Positions 11,028 to 23,320 of a stretch of DNA of 64,000 nucleotides are shown here, piece by piece. Position 1 is the stretch's first letter. Each line of letters opens with the position of its first letter. Made by a program: the position numbers and the translations under genes. The notes beneath the pieces are model-generated. The model was not told where the DNA came from and did no database searches. It saw nothing but the letters and a program-made list of their open reading frames with translations. The stretch comes from Cycas panzhihuaensis (taxonomy: Eukaryota > Cycadophyta). The stretch covers positions 18,352,001 through 18,416,000 of the forward strand of contig CM041465.1 in NCBI GenBank assembly GCA_023213395.1, read 5' to 3'.

Positions 11028-14000
11028 TGTTTCTTAGCTACTAGCAATGGACATGGATGATTCAACTTAGATAAGCACAGGTATGCTTCTATCCTCACTC
11101 TCGTTGGATTTAGATTGCTACAAGGTTGTTGATAGAGGTGCATTACATGTTGATTGGTTGATTATATGATTTTTATGCACAGCTTGCCTATTTATTCAAG
11201 TTGCATCTTGATACTTTAGCCTATAACGATTAGGGTTATATATCCCATGGCATCTTATGACCCTCTGCCACATCTCCATAATATTTCCAAGAACTTTTGG
11301 GCTCTTGTAGCTTGTCCCCCATTATTTCTTAGTGTGACATAACCCTTAGCACCCTGCTTAGGCCCGATCATCACCTTCATTTCGCTACTTGTCTCCTTTC
11401 AGAGTCTTTTTATCATATATCATGGTCTTCTTAGGTCTCAAGACTCCCTCAACACCTTGACATTATATTGTTGCTCTCTTAAGGTCTAGGATCCCCCTCC
11501 TTAGAAGCTTCCTAGGCTCCCCCCTTTTTGTTCTACCTTAGTTTTTAGTGCATCACTATAAACTTCATAATGCCACTACAAACTCCACAGTACTATAAAG
11601 TTTTCCATAGTGCGGCTGTTCAAAAATATCTTTTCTATCTAGCTATAACCAATTTCGTATTAAATATGAAATTTCCACATGGCATTGGGCTCTTTTCCAC
11701 CCAAGGCAAACCCTAATCACCTATTGAGTTAGGTTTGGGTTTAAAACCCCAAAATTTTCCTCATTTACTATCTTCTTACTCCTCATCTAAGAAAGTTCCT
11801 AACTGGTTGTACCTACCTCCAACTCCTACTATCACCTCCTTCAGGGTAGAAATGTAAGTTTTAGGTCTACAACAGTGGCTCATAAGATAAATTCTTGTCA
11901 GAAGTATTCCACCAAGCCTCAAGCACTAGGTTTACCATAGGTTATGCTTTACTCTTAAATCATTATAGGGCTATTCCATCAGTTTTCTAAAGGGAACCTA
12001 TCTCTCCGTTAGAAAATAAGGCAAATCTACCTATGATCTACCCTTACTAGGTACCTATAGGCCTGTACAATCTTCTTCTTTCCTATAAATAAAATTTCCT
12101 TGCTTGTTTTCTTCATCATTCTGGGAGGCAAACCCTCCCCTTCCTTTGGGTCATTCCCTTTCCCCCTTAAAGTTTTCCTCAGGTCCATCTAAGGAGGTGG
12201 AAAGAAAATTGACTAGTAGAGAGAAAAAAGATTTTTAGGCATGGTTCCACACCCTTGTGCCATCTCCTCAAGGGGCAGCCCCCTTCTGCCCACTCCATTT
12301 CATCTCCCTATACCTCTCTTATTCACCTAGAAACTTTTGGGGAAGGGAATCTTGTGGGTTGCAGTGTTAGCAACACCTTGCTATACCTGCAACTAGCCAT
12401 TAAAACCCCCATAAAACTTGGTTTAATAGTAGTTCTTTCATTCCTCATAGCCTTAGATCACCTTTTGCAAGCCTTGCAAAAGTTGCACATTATAAAGTTT
12501 GCAACCTTTTTGCAACACTTTCTTTCATATGTAAAACTCGTTGTTTTCTTTGTCATCGGATGATCTTAGTCTTTTTTTCAGTTGCTTAAATGCTTGGGAA
12601 CCTAGAGATGTTCCATTAGGAGGGTCAGCCATTCCAAGGCTACCCATTCTTCTCTCTTTAACCCCCTTTCTTGCATTATTAGATTGTTGTGCATGCATGG
12701 TGAAACAAAACTAGCGTTGCATATTTGATTGTTCTAAAGGTATTTGTTAAGGTTACTTTCTTTTGAGAAGGCATATATATTTGTACACACTTCTCTCCCA
12801 TGTGCAACTAGTGCCCCTTGGGAAAGGGCAAACCTTATGCTGTGCAGGTTTCATTCACTTTAGAGTAAACAAAGGCTTCCATTATAGGTACGTATGTTTC
12901 TTTTATGTTGTTATTATAATACTTTGAAGCTTTAGTATAAGCACTTCATTCTTCTTTTCTTTTAGCTCTTTTGCATCTAAATATCGAGGAAGGTAAGGAA
13001 GTCCCACTGGTATCCTCCTCACCATTTTGCTTGTGACGAGGTGCGTCAAGTGGATGAACATGGATCATGAAAGGGACAAAGAGGCCTCTACATTGATCAT
13101 CAGTTTCCTAGGTGTACCACTTATGTCCTATCCACTTTCTCCTCACTCTTCCCCCTTTTTACCCACAAAAGAAGCAAAATAAAAGTTAACGATTAAAGGG
13201 AAAAGATAGTCTACATTACATTACTTGTTGCTTGTCTTACTTGGCTACATAGGGGAAAGATCATTGCTTTGCATAAGTAGGCTTTGCTTCCAGTTAGTTA
13301 CACTTTCATTTTTTCTCCCTTGCACTCAAACTTCCACTTCTGCTAGGGTTTGAGTGACATAGGTTATGAGTCTTTCTATTCATATCCTATCTTTCCTTAC
13401 ATGTTGTCAAGTTGACTCACATTAGTTATTGCACTCCTTTCATTTGCTTCCTGCTTTCCTTTTCCTTTTTTGCTCATAAAAGGTAAGGAGAGGGAGGTAG
13501 AATTTTAGAAGAGAGAGAGTATGTAATTTTGTTCGCTTCCCTTTTAACTTGAAAATAAAATACAAATAATAATAACCCGTACCCCATATTGACTCATCAT
13601 ATGACAAAACTAAAGAAACAAAATACCTTGCTTTGTCTCTTACACCTAGATCCCGCCTTAGGTGTAAGTGCCTTAGGGGAACCACCCCTTAAGGTCTTCT
13701 TTTTCCATTTTAGTAAAGCCTCTCTTAGATTTACCTTCATCTTGAAGTTGGCCTTTTAACCCAACTTCTCCTTCATCATTCGTATCTCTAGCCACCTACT
13801 ACTTATGTGTAAGGTTTTTTTTTCCCCTTTTGGTTAGGACCTACTCCACCCATTCTCTCTTCATGGGAGGGGTATATCTCACCTTTATCCCCCTTCCTAG
13901 GCCACCCAAGATAGGAGGGTCTTTTTTGAGGTTACTCGGCAAATTGATGAAATCCCTCTCTTGTCGATATGGAATCGAGAAGGTGCTTACCCTAAAGGGG

Positions 14001-14163
14001 AGTTTGTGTCCCATTTGTAGGTCCTCAAACCTGTGTTCCAATGCATAGATTTCTCTTTGTGGGTGATCATTTCCCTTGTCCCTATAGATTCTTTAGCCAC
14101 GAAATCATTAATTGCATTAGCTTGATCTTGTCGAATATGGTGACCCCCAGAGGTGCAATTCCA
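11028..14163 (+). repeat. Element A 3' LTR, 3,136 bp
   Basis: It starts TGTTTCTTAGCTACTAGCAA right after the polypurine tract and ends ..aattcca, so it has TG..CA ends. The start is homologous to the LTR starts of E (24410), D (31782, reverse) and C (53458, reverse), all carrying an imperfect palindrome. The last 950 bases match 1-950. Immediately to the right the sequence is element B's RT on the other strand, so 14163 is an insertion boundary. Confidence 0.85.
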
Positions 14164-14760
14164 ACATCCTTCTCGACATCACATCAAAAACACATTTAGA
14201 GGGATTAAGGCATAAGGAATACTTCTCACACATTTTGAAAATTATTCTCAAGTCATGCATATGGCCACATCTTTTATGAGATAGAGTGAGCATATTACCT
14301 AAGTACACAATAATAATATTTTCAATTAAATCATGAAAAATATATACCATTGCTCTATGATAAGTTGCACTAGCATTTTTGAGGTTGAAAGCCATGACTC
14401 TACATATAAAAGTGCCCTAGGGAGTAGTGAATGTAGTCTTATGATGATCTCAAGGTGAGATAGAAATCTGATTATGGCCTAAAAAGCTATTCATAAGAGA
14501 CATCACCTCAAAACTGACCATCTAGTCCTAAATCTAATCAAGAAAAGGGAGAGAGAAATTATCTTTAGGGTACACCTCATTAATACCTCAAAAATTAATA
14601 CAAAATTAAATCAAACTATTTTTCTTTGCAACTTGAACTATATTAGAGATCCATTGAGCATTATTAACACTCTCAATGAATCCAACGCTGAGTAACTTCT
14701 CTACTTCTTATTTAATGGCTAGAGAGAGACATAAGTAAATAGCACATTATTTATGTTATT
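14164..14760 (-). pseudogene. pol: Element B reverse transcriptase fragment
   Basis: Reads MAFNLKNASATYHRAM (14395 downward), the B4 motif of gypsy RTs, then VYLGNM in place of the catalytic F/Y-x-DD, so the active site is lost. It continues through NPSKCVFDV and stops where A's LTR begins at 14163. Upstream (14400-14755) RT blocks are recognisable with stops. An in-frame TAA at 14756-14758 lies at the same codon as stops in D and C (see findings). Confidence 0.8.
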
Positions 14761-16770
14761 TAGGTTTGATATTAAGAGTTATTGTAATATTATGCTCAAT
14801 AACATGGGGATCAAGGCCATACATATCTTCATAATCCCAAGCAAAGACTGCGTGAAACTCACAAAAGAGATCTTTAAACTGAGCAATCTCTTAGGGAGAA
14901 TTAGCTCCCAATTTGATAATCTTAGGAGTATCTCCCATCTCTAAGTCTATATCAATAATTTATTCCATAAGCATCATATTTCCCTCTTCAAAATGAGGAG
15001 GGGTAGGTTCTATTAGAGAAACCACTTCTTGAAGTTGGGAATAATTAACTAGGGGTGAATCATGTTACATTACTTTCAAAAAACCTAACCTATGATATCC
15101 ATGAGGAAGATTAGGAGATGACATTACTAGTTGCTCTAAGATTGTCTCTTCATTCTCAAAGTGATCTAAGTGGAAGAGATTGATGGGGAGGAGATTTCTC
15201 AGTAAATTTATGGAGAAAGGCCTAAAACATGAAGAAGAATAAACTAATGAGTCTAGACAAGTAAGAATAAACTCAATGATTGAAGGAACATGAGAGAAAA
15301 GAATAGGTCTATTAATGAAATCCAAAGTCAAAGTAAAGATTTCAAATGGCGTTCTTGAACAAACAAAGAAATCAAGATGAGATATGATGGAGAGGTATCT
15401 ATAGAAAGTTGGGAAGGAAAATAAATAGTAAATACCAAGTTCACTTCCCATGCTCTAATGGAGGTATTTCAATTACTTTAAAGTATATCAAATGAATATA
15501 TATCCTCACCACCTAATTCTAACTCTGGGTGCTGATGTAACAATATTTTCTTCTCATGTCTATTCAACCACATAGTAAAGAGAGGAGATCAAGAGAAGAG
15601 AGGTGTAACATCAACATACAAATCTTGTGAGATTGAAGTTGAATGACTAACCAAAGAAGAACTTGTAATAGGAAAAACTAGAGCACTTGCATATGGAGGC
15701 AAATATAAAACCTATGAGAAGTGAGTTTAAACATTCATATTAATAATTATACTCACAGGCATTTCCCCATAAGGTATGATAGAATGTAGAGTTGCTTCTT
15801 CATTATGAGAGGAAGAGGAAAATGATGACTAATCAATGAGACCCAAAGTACAAGGAATAGATGAAGAACTTGATAAATAAGGAGCAATCTCAACCAAATC
15901 CACATCCTTTACTTTTGTATAAGTAGAAGGAGCTTCAATGGCAAAGTATTAGCATAGACCTAGTGATTGAAAGAAGTACTTTAAAGATTTTGATGATTCA
16001 CCAAGCTTAGAAAAGGTCTTAAGAAGAGGGACTAACTACTTGATTAGTTTTGGTTTTTAATTTACAATCTTTTATTATCCCTCATGGATGAACCTAAGTT
16101 CACTAAAGAGAGAGGAACACACTGCTAACATTTGGGTAATCCATGGTCTGCCTAAAATAATATTATACTCCAAGTCAAGATCAATGATAGTTAACTCATT
16201 TAGAACCATCTTTTCTTCTAAAGTAAGAGGGATAGTGACTTGACCTAGGGGTACTTTCTATTTCTTATTGTATCCCTAACAAATCCACTCACATGGATCA
16301 AAAACTAAAATTTCCAAATATTTAACAAGGTAAAGAGGTATTATATTAACAAATGATCCCTCATCAATAATAACATATTTAATATTGATATTGTCCTTTA
16401 TAATCTCAATATAGAATGGAGGTATATCATTTGGCACATGAGTAGAATGATTAGACAAGGAAACCATGTTAAAAGAAAGTGTAGAAGTAGATAAAGAGAC
16501 TACGATAGGAACTCCCAATGCATCAAATAAGAGTTGACATTGCTTAGGGTAATATTTCAATAAATCAATAACTAAAATACCTGTAGGAATAGTCTTTAAC
16601 TCATCGACCAAAGAGAATGATCCCTCCTTTATACTGAAGGGAATGGACATAAACCTAATGGGATGAGGGGGTATTAGAGGTAAAGACTCAGGATTCCTTA
16701 CCATTAATTCATCATGTGATTTAGATGAACCTATACTCTTTGTTGTCTCCACCATGTTTATCATTATCTT
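14761..16770 (-). pseudogene. pol: Element B protease and protease-RT spacer
   Basis: The spacer matches the other copies at DHFENEETILEQLV and LPHGYHRLGF (15065-15180). The protease region lies at about 16380-16050: VIIDEGSFVNIIPL is the active-site segment, with DEG where retroelement proteases have D-S/T-G. Stops and gaps interrupt the frame. The reading 16276-16764 includes the pre-protease linker. Its overall arrangement is colinear with D. Confidence 0.6.
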
Positions 16771-17830
16771 GGTCTTACCACCTTTAGGAATTGAGTAAGC
16801 TTGGTTACTGGTTCATTTAATTGAAGGATTTAGAGGAGTCGTAGTCTTCTTTGATGAATTAGAACCTAAAGGTTGATCTTCATCATCTTGAACTTGTTTT
16901 TCCTTGCCTTTATCTTCTTTATGTCCTTTATCTTTATATTAAGGCAAAGGATCATTATGAATCATTTGATCTTAGGATGACTTAGAGGAGAAATTTGATT
17001 AAACATCCATACTTTGAGTGATACTCTAAACCATCCCATACTCACTTCTATCATGGACATCTATTGAATAATATGAGCATCATTTTGTCTTTCTAAAAGG
17101 AGGAGGAGGTGGAGGGGGAGCTAATGTCTTTCTTTCTTTAGTAAGATGGATCACTTTTGCTTCTTGAGAGGGTTGACTTTGAGGATGACCATCAACATAT
17201 AACTTGGTGTTGATTTCATGCTCCAATGATCTGATAAAAGAAGTTAGGTGATCATAGGTAGGTTTGGGATATAAAGCCTTTATTGTTTCAATAATTTATT
17301 TAGAAGGAATAATTTTCCCAACCTTCTTAATACCTACTTGAATCTTGAATGTTTTTAAGGCTAGACAATGATCAATAGCTTCTTTATAATTTTGAGAACC
17401 AAGTTTAAGAACTTCAAGATGTACATGTAGCCTCAAAACATTAGTAAACAAATCAAATAGGAGATTGTAATCAAGACATGAGTGGAAAGCATGTACTTGG
17501 TCTTGAAACCTTCTCATAAAGTATCTAGAGGTTTCATTATGGTTTTACTTGATTAGCTAAAAGGGACTTGATGTCTAATTTGAATGGTCTTTCTACATCA
17601 AAATAGTTGATAAAAGAATCAACTAATTATTAGAACGAGAGGATAGAGGCTAAAGGAAGTTGGTAAAGCCATTTCAAGGCATCACCTTGAAGTGATTTAG
17701 GGAACAAGCATATCATAATGTAATCATATGGTATAAAATCTACATAAGCAAGTACAAACACTTGTATGTGAGAAGTGGGATCCTAGGAGGAGTCACCTAA
17801 AAATTTAGGTAACTCAAGAAGGAATAGAAG
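16771..17830 (-). pseudogene. gag: Element B gag, C-terminal two thirds
   Basis: Readable minus-strand blocks include RRFQDQVHAFHSCLDYN and LGSQNYKEAIDHCLALK (17517-17296), equivalent to the D/E segments RFHDLLHS and TTCDSAI.KCLVLEAIEIQ. Upstream (17835-17650) SLQGDALKWLYQLPLA and LPKFLGDSS align with the conserved gag domain of E and D. The coding trace runs up to the target duplication at 17831-17835, where G is inserted, and resumes at 23776. Confidence 0.75.
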
Positions 17831-17835
17831 CATGG
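17831..17835. repeat. Target-site duplication of G, left copy
   Basis: catgg directly before the LTR start tgaaggaa; identical to 23771-23775. Confidence 0.9.
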
Positions 17836-18309
17836 TGAAGGAAAATATACTAGCAAGACTATGCTCTGATACCAAATGAAGGAAAATATACTAGCAGGAG
17901 AACAGGTTAGAACATATATCAAATAACCATAAACCAGTATTGCATCAATACATCAATGTGTCATAATCACAATAGCATAAAGAACATGAAAGCCTTGTTG
18001 TTCAATCCATTGTAGCAATAATGAGCATTACAAATCTCCTCAAAGGTAGGCGGTGTTGAAAGACACCAGGGTTGTACACCCCATAATATAAATAATTTTG
18101 GGGGAGGAGGGAAACTCCTCAACCCCTGAATTCAAATTAATAATAAAATAATACAAACTTAACTCAAAAAAAACTAACTCAACTTACCTTAAGGTAAGAG
18201 GGAGGTGAGTGATGACATTACACTCCAACATCGTGCTCAACATGTCTAAATTGAGGTGCATAATCCTAGTAGGTAAGAGGGAGTTGAGTGATGACATTAC
18301 ACTCCAACA
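17836..18309 (-). repeat. Element G 3' LTR (474 bp) with duplicated termini
   Basis: On the minus strand it starts TGTTGGAGTG (18309) and ends CCTTCA (17836). Bases 17836-17876 hold a second LTR tail plus an iMet-type primer-binding sequence (gctctgatacca, 17863-17874), so a primer site is embedded inside the LTR. The other end is also duplicated: a 38-base terminal block ending actccaaca occurs at 18193-18230 and 18272-18309; the other LTR has it only once. Confidence 0.88.
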
Positions 18310-18320
18310 TTCTCCCCCTT
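18310..18320 (-). promoter_or_regulatory. Element G polypurine tract
   Basis: The minus strand reads AAGGGGGAGAA immediately before the LTR start TGTTGGAG, a classical copia-like tract. Its counterpart in H is AAGGTAGAGTA. Confidence 0.92.
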
Positions 18321-18727
18321 AATGTCAGCACGAACACTTGTATCTTTTCCTTGAACTTATAGAACTAGTACTTGAAAAAAACTTTGAAATTCTAATCTTG
18401 ATCTTTATCAACTCTTCTCACCCTTATAGTCACATATATCTCTTTATCATAAACTGATGTAGGAAGACTATAAGTAGATGAAACTTGATGCAAATGTAGA
18501 TGAATAGCTGTAATTTGGACTTTGTCAACTGGAACATTAGGAAGGCTTTGAACTTAAACTTTTGTAATCTTTATGCTTTGAATAACTGTCATATCATTAG
18601 GTTCATTCTTTGTTATGTCATAAGATTCATCTTCATGCTCCCCCTCAAATGGGGGATCAAATCCTTGTGCAATAAGGTGGTCCTACATTTGATCTGAATC
18701 CTCATGGTTATTGTCGTCATGATCTAT

Positions 18728-19030
18728 CTATTCTGTTACCTGTCTCACATGCTCATCAAAAGTTTCATCAAATACATTAGGGGTATCTCCCCCATAAATG
18801 GAAATCAATAAATCCCAAACAGACTTAGAAGTTGTTAATTTAGAAACTAGTGAAAAAACATCATCAGTCATAGTGCAAAATAATAAACCTAACACTTCAT
18901 TATCTTTTCTAAAGTTTTCTTTAATGTTAAGGTCACATTCATGTTGTAAATGCTTTAAAAGATCATGTTCAATAAAGTAAGTTTGCATGGTGTCATACCA
19001 TAGTGAAAAGTTATGGCCATAAAAAATGGG
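18728..19030 (-). pseudogene. gag: Element G gag fragment (copia-type, UBN2-like N-terminus)
   Basis: The reading FYGHNFSLWYDTMQTYF (just upstream of 18988) followed by MQTYFIEHDLLKHLQHECD and LTTSKSVWDLLISIYGGD resembles the N-terminal gag domain of Ty1/copia elements (xxNYxxWxxxM ... AKEAWDxLxxxYxG). It has about 100 residues against the usual 250-350 of a full gag, with no zinc knuckle. H has the same fragment (47473-47655 and upstream), ending at a similar point. It may be a functional short packaging protein or a remnant; the shared endpoint favours inheritance from the family founder. Confidence 0.75.
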
Positions 19031-20460
19031 GAATTGTGCTATTTTGAAAACAATGTAATCAATAAGAAAATAATGATGCGTTTGAAAGCAAACTTAAAAA
19101 AATCTTTTTAACTTACATAAAACTGAAATAAACTTTTGAGAATGAAATATAAAGAGTTTTCAAAAATACCAATTTCTCAAATGAGTAAATGTAAATCTTC
19201 AATGTAAAAAAAAACTTTCCCTTTTTGTATAAAAAATAACTTTTCTTTGAGAAAGATATATATTGTCTTATGAATAAATATTGGTTCAAAACAACTTAAA
19301 ATGATTGTAGAAAGATCAAGTAGAAGCCTTGAGTAATCAATGAGATATAAACTAGAATTTTCTTTAAAATTTTAAAAAAACATAAGCTTATTAGGATGTA
19401 CTTGTATGCTCAACTTTAACAGCTTAAAAACTATACTGAATAATGTCAGAATAACTTAAAATTCTACCTATATGTAGATTAATGAGGTGTGAATCCAATA
19501 AAACTAACGGTTTTGAAAACTGGTACCAATAAATCACGATTTGAATGAGGCAAAGATATGGACCTCCTTATGGGGCCTAATAGGAGCAGGGTAGTCAAAA
19601 TTGCATAAAATTACTAATTAACTTTTAGAAAATATTGAAAAAGGGATCAAATATTATTTATGAGATTGTTCAATATACTTTCGATTGAAAATTTTTGAAA
19701 AATATATTAAAAAGGTGTAAAAAATAGCAGATTTGAGGTAATAAGGTACCTTAACTTTGACTGATTTGAAATTTAGGAAGATAATGTCAAAATATATAAA
19801 AAAATATGTCAAAATGAAGAGAAATGAGTCATATTCCCAACAAAGCTAATGGAATTGAAATCTGATATAAAATAAAAAAGTTATAGTGAAAAAGGTAACA
19901 GGTGCTTTTATGTAAAATGTTAAGAAACAAGCAAAAACAACTAAATTCCTTATTTCAATGATTAAAATATTAATCAAGATGAACTCAAAAAATTGAAGTA
20001 AGAAGCGGGTATTAAAGTCTATACAACGTAGATCGCTATAGAGGAAATTTGGGTAAAAACCAGTTTACTAGTAATAAATGATAGCCAGTTCTAAAAATGA
20101 TTTTGTTAAAATGCAAAAAAAGCTAAAATTTTGAAAGTCTAATGTTAAAATGGTCGAAACATGGTCAAATTGGCACCAAATTGGTCATATGACCAGTCAA
20201 AATTGGTGTACAAAAAATTTCTGATCTATTGGGGTAGGTTTCGTCTGAAACTGATAAGCCAGTGAGAAATTATGGCAATAAAAATGCCAATAACCTTATG
20301 AAAGAAGAAAAAAATAAAAATAAACGTTAATAAAAAAATGAAAAACCTCTTTAAAGATGAGTAATGGTCACGTGATGGTGTCTGTATGACCAGAGGTTAG
20401 AGAAAAAATAGCTAGGGTTTAAAACGTGGAATTAATGAATATATGTGCAAATATATAATC
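19031..20460 (-). other. Element G internal noncoding segment
   Basis: AT-rich, with no coding similarity and no long open frame of note. It lies between the CpG-rich segment and the gag fragment. Part may act as the leader or an intron before gag; nothing in the sequence proves this. Confidence 0.5.
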
Positions 20461-22165
20461 CTACAAATCGTATGGCAAGGAGGCAGCTCGAAGGCTCAAC
20501 TTAGGCCGTTCCACAAGGAAACATTGTAATTCTCCGATACGAAGCTGCCCAAATGAAGAAAAAACTGAACGCAAAAGGGCAAGAATAGTAATGAGTGCGC
20601 GGAACGTAAACTGAGCTAATAAATAATGACGCAACGCGCCAAGCGTGCCAATATGTATATAATGACCGAACGGAGAATAGGGATATATAATGACCAAACA
20701 GAGATAATGTCCGAGTAATAACCTTAGAATGAACCATGCACCAATATATATATAATGACTGAACCGCACGTAATGGCAATAATAAAGTCAATACACACGC
20801 AACGAGTAATAAACGAGTATGAGTTATGAGCGCGCCGATAGAATAGCTGCGATGAGACAAAGATGGCTAATGACGCAACGAATGAACGAATGAATATATA
20901 ATAAAGCCAATGACAAAGGGTGTTGAGACGAAGACGGTTAATGAATCCAATGACAAAGGGCGTTGAGACGAAGACGGCTAATGACGCCACGAATGAATAT
21001 ATAATAAAACCAATGACAAAGGTGCAGCGCGCCAAGTGCAGGCTGAGGTAACATGGAGACGCAGTAGAGGTAACTTGAGACTCGGCCGCAGCCAAGATTG
21101 GCTCGGGCCTTGGCCGAGTGATAAAACAGTAGAGACAAACGGTAATAAAAATAGAGCAAACACGAGAGCGTGAGGTGAATGCAAATTGAGCCTGCACAGA
21201 GGCCGAGGAGTAACGCGAGGACGTATTAATGAAGTGAAGTCAGGCAGAGAATATATAATGCAAAACATATAATGTAAAATAAAACAAACAGTGGAGACAC
21301 AAAGCAAAACGCGGAGCCTGCACGGTGATAGCTGAGCCACCAAAGCAGACGTCAGGCGAGAGGCGAAGTATAATAATGAATAATAATAATAATAATAGCT
21401 GCAACAAGCTGAAGAATAACTGTAATGAGGCTGCAATGTGTCGATGAAGCGCAAAGGCCAAGGCTACTATACGGAGGCCCAGCGTTAGCTGAACGCAAAG
21501 ATGAGACGCAAATAACAATGAAGGCGCAGCAGATTAGACAACAATGAATAATGTGGGGAGACGTATAGACGTATAGCCAGCAATAGATGGGACGCCCAGT
21601 AAAAAATGAATAGACGAGACCATGTATTAATAAGATGAGTAAAATAATAACTGAAATACGTGAAAGTTGAGTCAATGAGTCAAATTGAAACGCGTGAAAG
21701 CCGAGCACTAAACAATGAATAATAAACAATGTATAATGGAATGGAAAAATGACGGAATAGCATATGGTGGGAGGAGGCACAGGACAAAACCGAATGCAAG
21801 TAATAATGAAGGCGGGAGGAGACGCAAGGCAAAACCAAATGAAGACGGATATAGTAATAAAAACGAATGAGAAAGGCTGCGCATAAATGAGCCTTAGCTG
21901 GACGCAATAATAAACCAGCTCTAGTTGGATGTAATAAACAGTGGAAGCTGTGTATAATGAAGTAACGCGAGTAATAAACGGAGAGACGACAATGAAGCAA
22001 TAAGACGAGCGGTAATGGCAAGGTGCAGATAAAATAAGTAACTGGAAAGCAAGCCTTAGTTATACAATAATGAAGTGTTGGCTAACAGTAATATGTAGGC
22101 GTGAGTACTGTCAATAACGAGGTCAAGGTGGCTAAAGAGCAACACGGACGCAGAGACACAAAGAG
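20461..22165 (-). repeat. Element G CpG-rich, purine-biased segment with minisatellite
   Basis: The plus strand is rich in A and G and in CG dinucleotides, unlike the CpG-poor neighbourhood. A 40-base unit (aatgacaaaggg.gttgag..) occurs at 20909 and 20949 with a partial third copy at 21012. It is flanked by a second repeated block (aatgacgc.acgaatga, at about 20869 and 20981). Few TTA, CTA or TCA triplets occur on the plus strand, which produces several overlapping long open frames on the minus strand; these have no recognisable domain. H lacks this segment. Confidence 0.7.
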
Positions 22166-22745
22166 ACGGGAGAGTTGGCTATATATATGCTTGTAAAATG
22201 ATGCACAAATTGTAAGAAAATGGCTATAATCTCTAGCACAGAGGGGGAAGTTTTAGCTAGCATGACATTCGTTGCACATGTGATTGTACTTTCATAACAA
22301 AGGCCAGATGCATGGATACAGAGTATCTTACAGGGGTGGATTGATGGAGCAGGAGCCCCACCCTACAGGCTGAGACAATATATGAAAAATATCTATAAAT
22401 TTGTATTTGAAACAAACTTTCGAATATGTTGCAGGTATATGAAAAAATATACAGAGATTTTATAGAAATTTCTTCAAATAATAATAGTAAAACAACTTAA
22501 TGGGGCAATATACTCATATAATAGAGTCATGATATTGATAAAATTTTTAAATATTTTGAAGAGAATATATCATAAAAACTCTTATATATTTGTATTTGAA
22601 AAAATGTTCAAAGGAATATATTGAGCAGATATATAAAATATGTGTAAATTTGAAAATGGAACAGAATAACCTGGAACACGCAGCTGTAGCTGGCTGGATC
22701 TTGTGTATATCTTCTTCAAAAAGCTGAATATACCTCAAATACTGT

Positions 22746-23114
22746 AGATCTGATAAACAGCCTTAAAAATATAGTCAGAAAATATGATAAAAAATGTAGA
22801 TCTGAACTAAATGTAGCATAAAATGCTGAAAAAACTTGATACAATAAGCAGATTTATAATAAAATAGCAGATCTAAAGTAACAAATTGCAGATCTTTGAA
22901 GAAAACTTAATAACTTTTGTATGCAGCTGATGCTCTTTTGCAAATCTACAAAAAATATCAAATAAGTAGATAAAAAACTTGTAAACTATCAAAATATATA
23001 ATAAATCTGTAAATCTAAAGAGAAAATAACTTGAATATGAGAATAAAAACTTGAATGTATATAACTTGCTGCTGAAAATCCTTTGTAGATCTACACAAAT
23101 ATGAAAATAGATCT
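22746..23114. promoter_or_regulatory. AGATCT palindrome cluster in the G leader
   Basis: Six AGATCT hexamers at 22746, 22798, 22869, 22890, 23087 and 23109, one inside the perfect 12-base palindrome tgtagatctaca (23084-23095). On the element's strand they lie in the 5' leader downstream of the primer-binding site. H has four in the equivalent place (49554-49696). A dimerisation or packaging role is an inference. Confidence 0.6.
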
Positions 23115-23306
23115 CAGTAATATTTGTTGAACTAGAAATATAGCTCAATAATAATCAAAATCTACTAAAATAATATATAAAACTTGCTAAAAATTTTCAA
23201 AAAATAAATCTAGTTAATATATATTGCTTGTAAAAAAAAATATGTTGTAGAGTGCTAGTAGATCCTGTTGCTCTTCTTCAAAACTTTAGCAGGTCAGCAA
23301 TCGCCT

Positions 23307-23318
23307 GCTTTAATACCA
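23307..23318 (-). promoter_or_regulatory. Element G primer-binding site
   Basis: The minus strand reads TGGTATTAAAGC next to the LTR, two mismatches from the initiator-Met tRNA complement TGGTATCAGAGC used by many plant elements. The perfect 12-mer occurs instead inside the LTR (23348-23359). Confidence 0.75.
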
Positions 23319-23320
23319 AA

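Noticed and set aside
17863-17874. gctctgatacca as part of a tRNA gene
   Set aside because: Only the 12-base complement of the initiator-Met tRNA 3' end is present, in the position of a primer-binding site; no cloverleaf surrounds it.
20461-22021. Several overlapping minus-strand open frames of 92-158 codons
   Set aside because: They overlap each other in all three frames and follow from the scarcity of TTA/CTA/TCA on a purine-rich strand with tandem repeats; no domain or motif is shared with known proteins, and H lacks the region.
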